Source of the DNA: Anisakis pegreffii
Lineage: Eukaryota > Nematoda > Chromadorea > Rhabditida > Anisakidae
Reading direction: 5' to 3'
NCBI GenBank assembly: GCA_035041965.1
Contig: JAPYMA010000958.1
Span: 62,001 to 126,000 of the forward strand
Length of the DNA stretch: 64,000 nucleotides
In this document: in pieces, positions 1 through 16,400 of the stretch
Numbering within the stretch: the stretch's first letter is position 1
How the letters are laid out: the number at the start of each line of letters is the position of its first letter
Notes under the pieces: model-generated
Database searches by the model: none
Seen by the model: only the letters and a program-made list of their open reading frames with translations
Told to the model about the DNA's origin: nothing
Translations under genes and position numbers: made by a program

Positions 1-2067
<2,067 letters not shown>

Positions 2068-2257
2068 AAGAGCATCTCAGGTCACACTTATATGCTAATA
2101 TTGTACCGAAGTTACAATCACTCTTCATCACATTCATGTTATGTATGCCCTGATGATCCAGTCCGTTTTATTTTGGCTCATGTTCGTACGTTTTTAAATT
2201 ATATTATCATTCTACTTGCAACTGAATCGTTACATTACCTATTATTGTATCATCATT

Positions 2258-2263
2258 AATAAA
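2258..2263 (+). terminator. AATAAA polyadenylation signal of cdc-42
   Basis: A canonical AATAAA lies about 190 bases after the CDC-42 stop in T-rich sequence. It is the first perfect match downstream, so the 3' UTR is probably about 0.2 kb. Confidence 0.6.
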
Positions 2264-5082
2264 GTTTTCTGTTTTGTTCTATAATCTTTGTGCATTTGGG
2301 ATGTACTATAATACAGTTAGGTTGATGTCGCATTTTCAACCTCGTCGTCGATGGTCTAACTTTGTTACCTTCCGCTGAACTACGTTGTTTCAGATGCCAC
2401 TGTTCATGGAAATTTGAGTTCATGGTTTTTTAAGTGTTCAGTAAGTTCAGAGGATACCGTGTGTTAACTTTGTTACTGTGATAGAAAAAGATGATTAACT
2501 CTGAGTAAAATGAACATTTAGTTGACATAAATTTTTTGTGTGAGCAGTGTGGAGTACACGCTCTCAGGTACAACGAATTATCTTACAACTGTGTTCTTCT
2601 AGAGTAAGGATGTCAAAAATGATTGTAGTGGTGATTTAAGTTGGAATTATAAGAGCAGTGTGGTATAACTTCAAACAATGTTTGACATAAACAAATCATC
2701 ACAATTTTACTCTGTAAAAGAAAGAGTACTCACACTTTGATGTAATTAATGAATAGCACGAACAAATCATTGTGTGTGTTGGACACATGAAGCACTAATT
2801 CCTAAAATAGTCTTAGGAGAACCATAAAATGTGGTTGTCGTTTAAACATTATATTGTTAAAGCATTGTCAGAGCACGATTTGGCCTTTACGAGGACTATT
2901 TTGTGATGGATTGTTGTGTGAATCTACATACAACCTGGTCCCTTAAGCAATATGTGATGTTTTCCGTGCAACTTGGGTTGTTTTCCTATATCTGACTTTC
3001 TTTTGTTTTTTTCAAATTATGGTTCTCATCCCTTCATGGCTCCGCACTGCGGTGGTTGGCGTTTTGAATGAATATTTTGTTGATTCGTTCAATTTTCAAA
3101 ATGAAATCGGATCAAACTCTGCCAATACGTACCACAACGCTAAAATCATGTTGTTTACGTCGATTTGTTAAAATACAGACTTTGTGCTGTTCTTTACATC
3201 GTATTCCCGTTTCATTTTTCAGTTCACGCAATACATGAAACTCATCTGTGTAAATAAATCACTGAAAATTTTCATGTGATGAAGTATTCTTCATGTACAA
3301 ATGCAAACACACGGTAATGAATCTTGGTTGTATGTCTGTCCGTAGGCTTGAAGTCTGTCAAAATTGACAAAATTTCATTCCACAAAACGAACCAATGGAA
3401 TCGAAATTCGGTACATATTCTAGCTAGCCTACAAAAAAAGAATAGTTCTACAAGACTGACAAACGACAGCATTTAACCGGAAGGAGCAATATAAAAAGTG
3501 ATAAAAATGGAATATAAAATGAAGTCTTCGCTGGAGGAATATCAACATTTTGCAACCACTGTCATCATTATGAGCATACGGTTGTAAAATAAGGAAATAC
3601 TTTATCACAACATCAGCAGAATAATTCATTTATTGGAAATATTACTCGAAAAAAGTAGGTATCACATCATTTTGTTTTCATCTGCAATAGACAGACACAT
3701 TGCAAGTATATCAATCGCACTCCATAAAGAATCTAGATGTGGAAATTCGCCTTTTAATCACGCGAGTCTTTTGTTCAATCGATGTTTGATTATGAAACTT
3801 TGATCGAGAGGTAGACAGGACCTACTTTAAGCTCGGACTTAAGTTCAGCTTTAGTGATAAACTGAAATGTGACGTTCAGTTGTTGGTTTAGACGAACGAT
3901 GCAACGCCAAGTGATTAAAACAACAGACATACGACATTTCTCTTTTGATGGATTCAATTTCACAAAGACTGCGAGACAATAGAGGCGACCAATCAAATAG
4001 CAATCATCAATATGAAAATGAGTCAAGCATCTTCTAAGCAAGAAAATAAACGATATGAGTAAATGACTCAACACAAGCAACATGCTTATAATACAAACAA
4101 TAATAATCCTAATTGTTACCATTATTATATGTGAAATTAAAAGATTATTTTTTTCATAATATTGGAGATACGAATTAAAACAATCACCATTATCTGTATT
4201 TGGAATATACAAAAAAGTAGATAATTTATTATAGGAATCATTCATAAACTGAAGTAAGAAAAATAAAACGAATCAAGAATAAACATTTGAACTGAAAAAA
4301 TAGAATGATTGTGGTGCGGTAAATTGGAATCTGCATGCAATTTGATAGTAGTGAGCCATCCGTTGAGTTCACTCAAATTCATCTTTCGAGTTGATCTATG
4401 GACAACTGGACAACAGCAGTGGAATGATAAACGATGCTTTTTATTGGTGACTTCAACTGTGTATTGGTATTGCAACGGACTGTTGGTTGCTTCTTAACAT
4501 TCATGTGGGCTGTAAACCATTTACACGCGCCTCATTTTATATGAGCCCTTACTCCAGCTTGAACTGCAGAACTGTGGAAAGAGGAATCCACAGAAAGCAG
4601 AATACATTTTATACTTGATCACGGAATACCAGAGTGGATCGATTTTCGTGCGAAAAAAAATCCGCATGAATGAAATAAAAACGAAAGAATTTCTTCCGTG
4701 AATATGCAACAATTTATCACTTCAGTACATTTATTCGTTGATTTATTTGAATAGTTTGCTTTTTATGTACAATTGATCATAAGCAGTTATAACGATTCGC
4801 CTTTTTCCAAATGTTCATTCTAGCACTAAATTTTATCCACCTCTTATCGTGTGAATGTTTACGAATAAATTACAGGATGACTCACAATCAGACAGGAAGC
4901 TATTGAAACTATGCATAACTCGGTAAAAGAAGTAACGATCATGAAAATTATAATATTAATAGCAATAATCATAATAATACAAACAGAATCTAATGAATAG
5001 AATTTTCAACGCTGGTATTTTGCGTTGAGTGAATGAATGGACTATTCGAACGGAGAAAATGCTGCTTCACTCATCACTCGGT
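2264..5082. other. Intergenic region between two convergent genes
   Basis: No recognised gene. Minus-strand open frames at 3790-4245 (a hydrophobic stretch) and 4242-4475 have no identifiable relative. The second ends in a segment that loosely resembles the last helix of a PH domain (ELNGWLTTIK), but no other PH element was found around it. Treated as non-coding. Confidence 0.4.
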
Positions 5083-8000
5083 TCAGGGGAATAATGCTCG
5101 CACCGATTTCGGTGTAGAGCCATCGTTGAGATGTTTGGTTGTGTATCGAAGTGCGTTCAATAAAGACTCGACCTGCAATCCAATAAAAACCTTAAATATT
5201 TTGGACACATTCAAAACCAATCTTGTAATTCCATCCATAACGCACTCACATGACCAGTGCTCGTTTATTCTAATGAACATCAAAATCAGCACAGTTCATA
5301 ACTGCAAACTGTATTTTTCGCAAATCATAGAGCACCAAAGGAACATACTTTTCGAAATCAATGTTAGTGCAGAATTTTATTTAGGGCAGTCACGCATTCC
5401 TCGATTTGAGAACGAATATTTAAGTGTTGTTAAGATTACTCGTTCTTCATCGATCGTTTCAAAATGTTAGCATTGAAAGCAGGGTTTCTCAACCGAAAGT
5501 ACTTGTCCCCCCCCCCTCCCGCAAGGGGGCGAGGTGGTATTCCAGGAGGTGCGAAATAAGGTTTTATTTTTTATACACTGAAGTAGCAGAGGACGGAGTT
5601 CAACATATACATGTTTGTAAAGTATGTATTTTTTGAAAATGGACTTTAATGTAAAATTTTTGAAACGTACTGGAACGTTCTCTACATTATAAACACTCAC
5701 TGTAGTGGATGAGAGATACAGAGTGAATGTTGTGAGGGGGGCGAGGAGATTTTAACTATGCTTGAAGAATCTTAAAGAGTGCGAGGATATCTTAAAATAT
5801 TTCATGGGGAACGGAGGGAAAGAAATGTTGAGAAGCACTGATTTGAATCAAAGTGCTCGGTTGAACATATGAATAGGTGCTTTATTTTTAAAGACACATT
5901 TCAAATCAACTGAAATTAATGAGTTTCATTAACAAAATTTCGAACCATTCATTCATCACACATGCTTCGTATCAATCACTGAAGACGATTGATCCGAGGT
6001 GCTTCAAACGATCCACTCACATCTCTCATCAGTGAGTTAAATGAATCAATCGTAACTGCTCACTATCAATAAAAGAACTTCGACCATCTAACCTGCTCAC
6101 TATTGGGCTGCGATTTGATTAATTCGACTACAGATCTCATGTCGATCGGTGACTCTTTACAAAAAGCACCTGCATTATCGATGTGATCATAGAGTATGAT
6201 CGCACCTACCATCACACGCACCGTAAACAATCGACTCATTTCGGACATTCGCTCCCAATTCTCTTCCGTTTCCACCATATATCTGCATACCTCAAAAATA
6301 AACAATTCTCAAATGAAGTTCCCTCTGCTGATTCGCTGATGCATTATTTTGAGTCGTTCACTTTTGTCTTGGGAACCAATTCAATGATCGATAGACGAAA
6401 ACGAAGAAAATATCTGAACGAGCGAAATGTTGGACAATGAAATACTCCAAGAATTATTCAATAAGAAGTTTCAGCAAAGAAATGAAGATAACCTGTACAA
6501 TGGTAGCAAGAGTATCGGTAGTATTTGTTACTGGTAAATCGCTATGTACAACAACAAACTGAATTGTGGCACTGGTTAATGAAGATAACATCGGGGTTGG
6601 ACTCGCCAAAAACAATGAGATCGTATTGGTTAATTCGATTGGAATTGCATAAGTATTATTAGTCTGAAACTTTGCTGATAGTTTCATTTTGTGCAAGATC
6701 AAGGAAGAATCAATAGCCATTGTTCAGTGTTTCAGCGAAACACATTCATGTCGACGAACAAACAATGTAATGTTTCGGTTGCATACCTTTTATGTACGTA
6801 CATTATTGCCTGGACTACTTTTTTGAATTCAATTCGCACTTCTTCAACGAATTGAAGATCAAAAATAGCATTTCGTATAAGCATGGAGGAAAATGAAAAT
6901 TTTTAATGATGCATCACAGAATTAACATTACGGGTCATTAATTTCTCCGATTCAAAATATGACTGTCTTTTGGGAAGCAGCCGAAAGTTTCAAAGGGACT
7001 ATATGCAACGTATTTTGCTACACTGATATTTCTGAACAGATACACACCTAAATGAAGATTCTCAATATAAATAAATACATACCTCCCTGGATATTGCGCG
7101 TCTATAAAAACTGAAATCATTTTGCAGTGCTGGAGTACACATTTTCAATGCATCAAATGATAGAACAAAATCGATGAAACGTGCAAACTGTCGACATGTT
7201 GCTTGTAATGCATCCAATTGCTCAGCTGGTGGTAAAGGTCCTTAAAATGATCCACATTAACCAATTATGAGGCCACAATCGAAATATACAATTATTTTAC
7301 AAATATGAAAAAAATCGTCGGTATAACAATGAAAAAGTAACCCGAACAAAGTTCCCAAAGTAGAAGAGGTACCAACTGCTCGATACGTTGCGAAAGATCG
7401 TAATATATTCGGATCCTAGTCACTAATTTATCCAACAGAGTCATCGCTTTCGATTGCGCTTCACTGTTATTTGGTTGCTGAATGGCCACACGTACCTCTG
7501 CAGATGCACCTGGCCCATAACTTGCTATATCTTCTAGTGCTAAATTGGCACGTTCCAGTACCTTAAACAGGTAACGCATCTTTTTGCACTGTTCCATTAT
7601 GATAGAGTGAGTAATTTGAAGAAAGACATGTTTCTGTCATTCTAGAAAACAGTCTTTCAGAGAACACATTGCTTTTGATTAGCGCCTCGATATTATACAC
7701 GCATATCTCTCATAATATCATCAAATAAGTGAACGGATGATTAGTATTGAAAGAATAACGCTAATAAGAAAAGTTTACGTTCAACCTGAGCCATATTTAA
7801 ACTGGATACAGTTCATTGCTAGATGTTCGGGTAACAATTCTTTTGATTATTTGTTTGTGAGCATTACTGGATGATGGTACAGAAAGTTATTGAGTAGAAT
7901 TTACATGCTAAATGAATAAATAAGTGTATAGGGGCGCGCTACCTTCTGTTTTTTTTTTCGATCATTGAACTGTTATCATTGAGCATTTCTCGTTGATTCA

Positions 8001-9685
8001 CTTGGCAAGCCGAATCAACAAAGTAACAACGAAACACCACCTATCTTCATTAAAAAATTATGCGTTTCCTTTGCTGTCCATGTCCTCATAATACCACCAT
8101 TCAATGATAAGTATTCATAAAGTTTTTATTTGGTAGAATCACTCATCAATAGATCAATCAAATCAATCCGATTTGTAAACGTCATGGCTTACACAATCTA
8201 GTCGCATAATCTGATGCAGCTTGGCGTACTCTTCGCGATCAAATGAATTCATTGTTGGCTACGATTCAATGCATCTAAACCCAACGCGATGCAATATTTA
8301 TTTGCGTATTTTATGCAAGCAGCACACAGCCAAATGTCAAAACACGAATGAATGCAAGTTGAATTCTGAGTTTGTGGCCGTATTAAAAGGAGTGCAATTT
8401 ACAGATATCACTCGGCGCAATTCAATTCTATTCGCTTGAATTATGCTTACGCTCGCTCAAGCTTCTCTCTGAGTCTAATTTGCACCCGAATGATTTATTT
8501 GCATAGATTGCCCTTAGATGGATGTCGTAAAGTGGTGCATGTGAACGCAGTACACACACTACGTGTTTTTCTTATTATGTATATATTGGATGAATTGATG
8601 AATTTCGCAGAACGCATTTAGTCGTTCAATTCAACATCAGTTCATCGCATGCATCTTGCATTGATCAACAAGCAAACACGTTCATTGTGGAAAGAATGCA
8701 AAAAGTATAAGCTTGATAGCAATTTTTAACGTACGACTGCAGTTTCTGAAGGGATTTGCGTCGCCGACTGCTTTGAAAGATCATTCGAATAGCACAAACA
8801 CGAATACATACATACTTTTATGTATACTGCTCTCTTTTTTTGATGAGGGCTGTCTCTTTGCATACGCATAATTCAAGCCAACTGAATAATGCTTCATAGG
8901 CATTTTGGTGGTTGATAAATTATTAAAAACGATCCAAATTTCACTTGAAAGTTTTCCTTTCCTCGAGACGGAATGCTTCACAAATTGGATTGAATGAAAA
9001 AGTCAACAGAGTTGTGTATCATCAAAATAAAAGTACAAACTTTGAAATATGCCAACCAACAACAGCATTTATTCTTTTTTACTTCTCAAATACTTATAAC
9101 TATGTGTGAGGCGAGCGATTACAACTAATGTTCATAAACTTATGATGCTACATGGACGCTTTCAAAAGTGAATCGATTTTTTTTTGATGAACAAAAAACT
9201 GCATTGCACACGTTCCCCACTCAGCACCTTCGGCTTGCACTTAAAAGAACAAGGCAGGCAATGAAATGTTAAGCGTGATGTACCGATAACAGCGAAATGT
9301 TTCTACAACAAATGATTCATGTTGAGTAGCCGGGCGACAATCAATAAGTAGACGTCGCATACAAGAAATTATTTAGTTAGACTCGAAGCAACTTTAAATG
9401 ACCGATGTGGAAACCTTTTGTAAACATAGAATTCATGTCCTACATATGCTATAGGTGTCAAGAAGCGAATGCAAGAAAACAACAGTGAAACATTAATCGA
9501 TGAAGTAGCAGTGCAATGCAAACCTTATCGGCGATCGAGAACAAATGAAATTCGGATTCAGAGGGAGATGCATTTTCAAAGTCGAGAAATACGTTAACCT
9601 CCGGAAGACTGGGCCGTGAACCGTCGCAATGAGCTAGCAGCACCGAACGAAGCATTTCCGCGCATGACGAACCGCTGCTCCTCAT
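5083..9685 (-). CDS. CYRI/FAM49 family, CYFIP-related Rac1 interactor
   Basis: Six minus-strand exons (9685-9524, 7561-7342, 7240-7083, 6663-6493, 6290-6093, 5172-5083) give 332 residues; vertebrate CYRI-A/B are about 324. CYRI binds active Rac1 and restrains WAVE-driven actin branching at the plasma membrane. Family landmarks in order: VFLDFENASPSESE near the N terminus, LEDIASYGPGA, the block LKMCTPALQNDFSFYRRAIS, then SPTPMLSSLTSATIQFV, VRVMVGAIILYDHI, and the C-terminal block LLNALRYTTKHLND. All phases match. The chosen ATG lies six bases after a TTTATAG acceptor, typical of spliced-leader addition. The mammalian N-terminal Met-Gly myristoylation signal is not present at this start, so an alternative upstream exon is possible. 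The last intron carries a MITE. Confidence 0.93.
5480..5840. mobile_element. hAT-type MITE (copy 1) in the last CYRI intron
   Basis: A 361-bp element begins CAGGGTTTCTCAACC and ends GTTGAGAAGCACTG, an imperfect terminal inverted repeat of about 15 bases. The flanking 8-mers ATTGAAAG and ATTTGAAT agree at only 5 of 8 positions, so the target-site duplication has decayed. It contains a poly-C tract and no ORF. It is related, in opposite orientation, to the element at 35087-35401. Confidence 0.7.
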
Positions 9686-9693
9686 TTCATCCT
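9683..9693 (-). promoter_or_regulatory. Candidate trans-splice acceptor and minimal uORF at the CYRI start
   Basis: On the minus strand a TTTATAG acceptor is followed by GATGAAATGAGG. The first ATG (9688-9690) reads Met-Lys-stop, and its TGA overlaps the ATG (9683-9685) of the CYRI frame. This is either a start-stop uORF or simply leader sequence after spliced-leader addition. Confidence 0.4.
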
Positions 9694-12493
9694 ATAAATA
9701 TACAGTAAAACAGATGTCTGTAAACCACCTTAATTAGTGTCATCGTTTGAAAATGAAACGTTTTGAAAAATGAAATATCCAATAAACGTTCACATTATGA
9801 CTTTTAATCACACTATCGTCATCTCATCGTTCCGTATTCAATCAGAAACTTCGCATCACGGCATGTGCTAGATCTAATTCGAACTTCGGAAAATCAGGGC
9901 TCAGCATACATCCAGTTCAAAGTTGCATTCATCGGGTCTGAGCGGACGATATAACGACATCAAAGAATCAGAAGAAAAGACATTCAGCCATGTTCATCGA
10001 ACAACAAACGCTCACGATAAGAGAAGAATGAATGAAGGAATGAACTGTGACCATTGTGAAGCGTGTAAATGAAGCGTGTAAACGATATTTTGTAACTGAA
10101 TAGAAAGTGCCAGTGAGCAGATAAAGATACAATAATGAATATTACATGTTAAACCAGTTCTACTCACAATCAGCAATACTTGTCTATTTGATACTCCATC
10201 TTGATACAAAACATTATGAAAAAAGAAAACATTATCATTCGATTCGTTACAACAGATTACTAAAAAGAATTACAACAGATTACTAAAATGAATAGCATTG
10301 GCATCATAAACTGATGGGATGTTGCTGAGTGAAAACAGGGCAACTCAACTCCGTATCAAGTTCGTCTTCGTTTGAGCACTCAGTGAGCGTAATTTCTAAC
10401 CTCTTTTGCTGTTCGAATAGACAAAATAATGCATTACACGCACGGCCGTGGATCGATTCGTTTGCGAGGTTCGAATTTTGAAACGATCAACATTTGAGAA
10501 GTTGCACTAGAAAAAGTGAGTATCTGAGACAGACCGGAATTTATTTCCTATAACACTCATCTAACAATATACAATTTGAAAAAAAACTTCATTTGGATGA
10601 AGTTTAGAGAAAAATGCATCTATATAAGTGCACGTAATTAATAAAGACGAATAAGGAATAATTCCAAATAATGCAATGTGAACGTTTCCTATTGAACAGA
10701 AGTGTAATATTGAATGGACTCAGCCAATGATTCAATTAACGAAAACTACAGCTGAGTTTCAAATACATACAAGTATTTTCATAAAGCGCTTTTACATTCA
10801 CTGCCACGTACAACAATCGACGCTTTTGAGCAATTTCCATTTGCATACATAAAAAGACTGAATATTTTTGGAATGTGTGGAAGATTTCATAAAGATGTAT
10901 CTTTTTATCATGAAACTAATGTAACAACAGAGACGCATCCTGCTCCATAATCAATTACTTATATGTGCACAACAATGAACGACTGAATGAAAAATAGGAG
11001 AGTGAGTAATGAGTGCTACTGAAAAGCTTCAAAATTAATGATAAACCGCAATTTTGCGCATGAAATTCAATTTCGGAGTGGATAATTCTCGAATTCTGAT
11101 TCAAATAGAATGAATTTCATTGAATGCAGGCAGCGTCACGACTGCCATGAAATGAAATCAGTTAATCGTTTCATTTCCACTGCAGAGTAATAATTCAACC
11201 GGCATTATATTGATTAATGATCTTCGGCTCATTTGGAACATCGCTTTTGAATGATCGATCACTTAATCGAGCGTTAAACGTCGATATCCTTAATCCAGCT
11301 CGCTGCATACATCTTGCCGTTATTAGCATTATCACTCTTCCTATGACTATACCACTAGAGATGGAAAGGGTATCTATCACTCAGATATTTTATCTATTCA
11401 TTTATTTAATCAGCAATTACAACTTATTACAACTTTATGCTTCTCTGTTATCACATTCTTCTTCGCTGACATTTTTATATATCATGACATTGATATTACG
11501 GTACATCTCAGATATCATATTATCACTATAAGTATTGCTAGCCGTCGTGAAAAACAGAAGCGGCTATAATTAGATTCGTATTGTGAAAAGCGAGTAGGTC
11601 GAAAAACATTGTGAATGGATGTTCAGAACGTAAATTAGTACAACAATCAGAAATACGAGTAATGAATCAAGCAAATAATAATCAGGAATGAGTTAACAAT
11701 TAGTAATGAGAAATGATTTAACAAATCAGCCAAGTGAAAAGGAATAGTGAAACGAAAAAAAGACCGAGAAATGCAAATTTGGTCTAACTCAGTGAACAAA
11801 AACTAGACGAGATCAGTAAGTGCACTGCACGAAACTATGACCAACTGCAAGATGCTTTTGAAATGAGCAATTATTGCAGATACGTGCTATGCATAAAAAA
11901 TCAATGCTATAGCAACATCAGCGAATAAATTTCAGTTAATTCACAGCAATGCTCATCATTCTACGATATGCTGCTAATGTCCACAGAATGATAAAAAAAG
12001 ATCGTTTTATTGTTGTTAGCTGCAATGCCCTTTTGAGCATGTTTCTAATATTAATCAATCAATTTCATATACATCAGCTAACAGCTGACTGACTCCGACT
12101 ATGCTATGCACAAAGCAAGAACACAAAAATTGAATTATTTGTTTCAGCAAATGTTCATTAGTGCGCCAAATTTTTGTGGGTACGGCACGGCACGCACGGA
12201 ACTGAACGAAAACGTAGAATAAGCAACTACAGTTCAGGAAATCAAAAAACAATTTGCTGAAATATCATACAAAAGGAACAAGAACACACCATGGACTGGT
12301 AGTGGACGAGTAAGCATAACGTTGTAAGTAAGTGATCGGTGTAAAAAAAAAGCTGGTTTTGAAGTTGGGAGTACAACTGAAAAGTAGATTACTGATCAAA
12401 TAGTGATTATGAATGGATAATGAAATGTTGCTTGAACTTACTATTAGATATAAACTATAACATGAATTAAACTGGACTGACGGATTAGACTAG
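9694..12493. other. Long gene-poor intergenic sequence
   Basis: No frame with family resemblance or convincing exon structure. An open minus-strand frame at 10165-10209 ends in a good GTGAGT donor in a compatible phase with the CYRI start exon, but it lacks an ATG in frame. The rest is AT-rich with abundant short simple motifs. The CYRI promoter is presumably here. Confidence 0.4.
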
Positions 12494-13036
12494 TGTTTGC
12501 GGGAAAGGCAAAAAGTCAGGGACAGTGAAAGGTGTGGACGAAATTGCAGTCGAAGACCTCAAAAATGCCGTTGCTTTAAAAATGTCGGGGACGGGGAAGA
12601 AACCCAATCTCAAATTATTTCATCGTTTTCCGTTATTATCATTACTTCACATCGTTTTCCGTTTCTTTTTTAAAATATTTCCACGCTACACTCCCTTCGC
12701 CTTGTTGGATCGTTATAACACAAGAGAGTAGACATCCTCCCAGCAGGCAACAACACCAAGATATTATATGAAACAACTACAGTATTCCGGAGAGTCTAAC
12801 TTAAAAATCTGCAAAATTCGCTTACGCGGCTGCAGTGACACAGGAAACATGCGAACATTGTTGGTAAAATCACTTCAAATTCATATTTTTGACGCTTTTA
12901 TCCGAGGAAACTTCGGGGAATTTGCTGGAAAATTCCAGGGAATGGGGATCCTCGACAAGTTTGGAAATGTCGGGAACAGGGACAGCCGATGATGAAATTT
13001 GCAGTCTGGGACCTTAAAATCGCGATTGTCTTAAAG

Positions 13037-13446
<410 letters not shown>

Positions 13447-13454
13447 CCTTAAAG

Positions 13455-16400
13455 AATCTTCAACGTGTTAGAGAAGAACCGATAAAGCTAGCAAATAAAC
13501 GTCACAAGTTTTTGGTTGTTAAGAGCCCATTACAAAGTAATATGATGTTGGGGGAGGAGGAAAAGGTATAATAGTAGGGCCACATGGTCAGAGGTTGTAT
13601 TGGTAGCAAAGGCAATGGATTCGATGAGTAAAACAATACAACACTACTCAAAAAATTTAGAGTAATGCTGTTTTGTATTGTGAAGTTTTGACATTTAACT
13701 GATAATGTGCTGAAAAGAGGTTGGTGAGAAGAGGAAATTGAGGAAGTATTCCGCTAAAAATACTCACTTTGCAATGAAAACGCCTTTAAAATGATTATTC
13801 AAATCAAAGTTGTTCAATCAAATTCATAGCCACATGCTTAAAGGACACATCGTTTGCACTGCTTTTTCAAAAAAACTTCTCTTTTCAAGTGAACGCAAAC
13901 AGAATAATGGAATGTTGAGTTCGTTTGCACACATTCGCTCTTCATTCTCACCCCATTCTCTCTAATTGTTTCAATGCCGTCAATTTGCAAAAACGCCACC
14001 GATTCAGATGAACGAAAATTTTTAATTGAGTAACGTATCGTATGCGTTTGTTATTCGATTATTTTCTTATTGTATGTTAGCTTTACTATTCTACTCATTA
14101 CTGAAACTAAAAGCAACAACTAAAGCCAGGTTACTACCGAAGACCGTGACTAACGGATGAACGAATGTGAATGAACGTGAGCAAATCACTGGCCGTTTAG
14201 CTGTCCTCTCTCGAACAATATAACGATGTTGCGAATCTTTAAACACGTCAATTTCAAGAACTCCAGAACGAACTAATTGTTACAGAACAAATGATTGTAA
14301 ACAATAGCTAGATAGATACTCACTTGCACGCGATTTACCAGCCGATCAATACAAATCGAATGCAAACAACTAATAACTAAACAATCAATCATCCAACTGT
14401 CATAAGAAACGTTTATCCTTTTCCGCTCTCCTCAATGATTGTCGTCTTGTTCAAATACAGCAAAATATGTGCGAGAGACGGTTTAAGAACAAAACAAAAT
14501 CAACTATTTGCAGTCGAATTAATGTCGTCGTTTAAATTGTTATTTGCAACAGTCATTATTATTTAAATTATCATTACTAAATAAAGTATTATTTAAGTTA
14601 TTACAATCAACCGAGTGACTGATAGTGAGTGAATAAACGAACTGTCTCAACAAGTGGTAATAATATCGAAATCAAACCATTTCTTTCTTTTTAAAAATTT
14701 GCATTCTCGAATAAGCGTGCTTTTTTGAAAATAAATTTCGTTGATTTCATTAGGAAAAAAACGCCCCAAAATATCAACTCTTCTAGTATGCAGTAGGATG
14801 AAGCGAATAGCACTAAACAATCTATGTACCTGCATCACACTCAGTCAATAAAGAGTTCATAAACAGTAAAAAATTACTCAAATAATTAGAGCACACAAAA
14901 GAAACACTCATCATAGTACCAATACAAATAATCAGCAGCACGCATTCTACAATACAGATTTATCTATCTATCTATCTCTTCACATTAAATCTTATCTCGT
15001 CATCAGCATCTTATACAACACCAACAACGCATTATTATACTGCAGCCAGCGCATATTTACGTTATATATACATAAGCATACAACAATAATATACACACAG
15101 ATATAAATGAAAACATACACTCGCTTACTGCTTTACTAATGCACATCGATTCAAAATGGCACATCACAACAATTATATATTATACATATCGAACATAACG
15201 CAAATAATACCAACTGACATACTTCGCTTTATTTTCTTAATCATACCGAAATTGCATGCAATTCGATCGTTTTTTATCATCTCAATATGTCATTTTCATA
15301 GACAAGTAGCATACCACCCGGATAACTATATACTGATACACCATGATCACTTTTAAAAAAGCGGATTTGTTTCATGTTTCTTTGTTGTTTGTGAGTCCAA
15401 CAATGCATCATTCAGTTCGAATCGATAGTCAATGGCAATTTTTGAAAAAAAAAACAATATGAAGGGAGAATGATATGGCAAGTAGCTAGGCAAATGTTTT
15501 TTGACTGCCTTTCGTAAAAATTTTTGAACACCGTTTTTAAGACCTGACCTTAAGGGCCGAAACATCTCTCGAATATCAAGAGTCTATAAAACTGGAAACA
15601 AATAGTTATATTCAACGGAAGTTTAAAAAGTCAACGAATCAATCATACAGTGATAAGCATTAAACACCAATCATCGTTTACCATCGTGCCATCTCTGATA
15701 ACGTTATGCATACCGTAGTTTATTGGTTGCGGATCCTGAAGCATAAGACTTTTCCAAATTTAGCAGAAAAGCGATCAAAGATACGTAAATTTTCACGGAG
15801 AAGAGGTTAGTGAACATGCAAATAAGACTGCTGAATAAGCCAATCATTCAAATCGGTCTCAAGAACCGTTTTATGCATACTTCAGTGTAAAATCATGGAT
15901 TTATGTACGACTCGAGTGTACGAGTTACGAAAGTTTTGCAAGACGAGGGGTCGACAAAGGGGAATAATATTTCCAAATTTGTTCATGATAGATCCACTCA
16001 GGGAAGAGATCTATTTTAAGGAAGAGAGAAGAAACGAATTGTTCAAGGAAGTGCAGTCTGCGTATACGACAGAATTTTTCGCATAAAAGTGATCTAAGGA
16101 CACGTTTGTAATACGCAAGGGAATTTGCAAGTGATGCTTTTGATAGAGGACAGTCCTTGAGGAGTAGTTTGCTGGCTGCTTACAAATTCAGAATCGATAG
16201 ATGTTGAGATTGATGAAGAGCAGCACTTATCAAGAAGATAAACTTTATGAACAAGTTAAAACTGGATCAAATTGCATTTCGAGTTGATGTCTAAAAGTTA
16301 CATAAAGAGTATTTGATAATACTGGCAATTAATATCTCTCTAGGGATGCAGATCTGCACAGACACATTTCGAAATATTACAGAATCATTGTGATCCGAGA

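Noticed and set aside
3790..4475. Minus-strand frames with hydrophobic and PH-like segments
   Set aside because: No splice partners or family match beyond a short helix-like stretch; composition fits AT-rich chance ORFs.
10165..10209. Upstream first exon for CYRI
   Set aside because: It has a good GTGAGT donor in matching phase but no ATG in frame, and the downstream ATG sits right after an acceptor.
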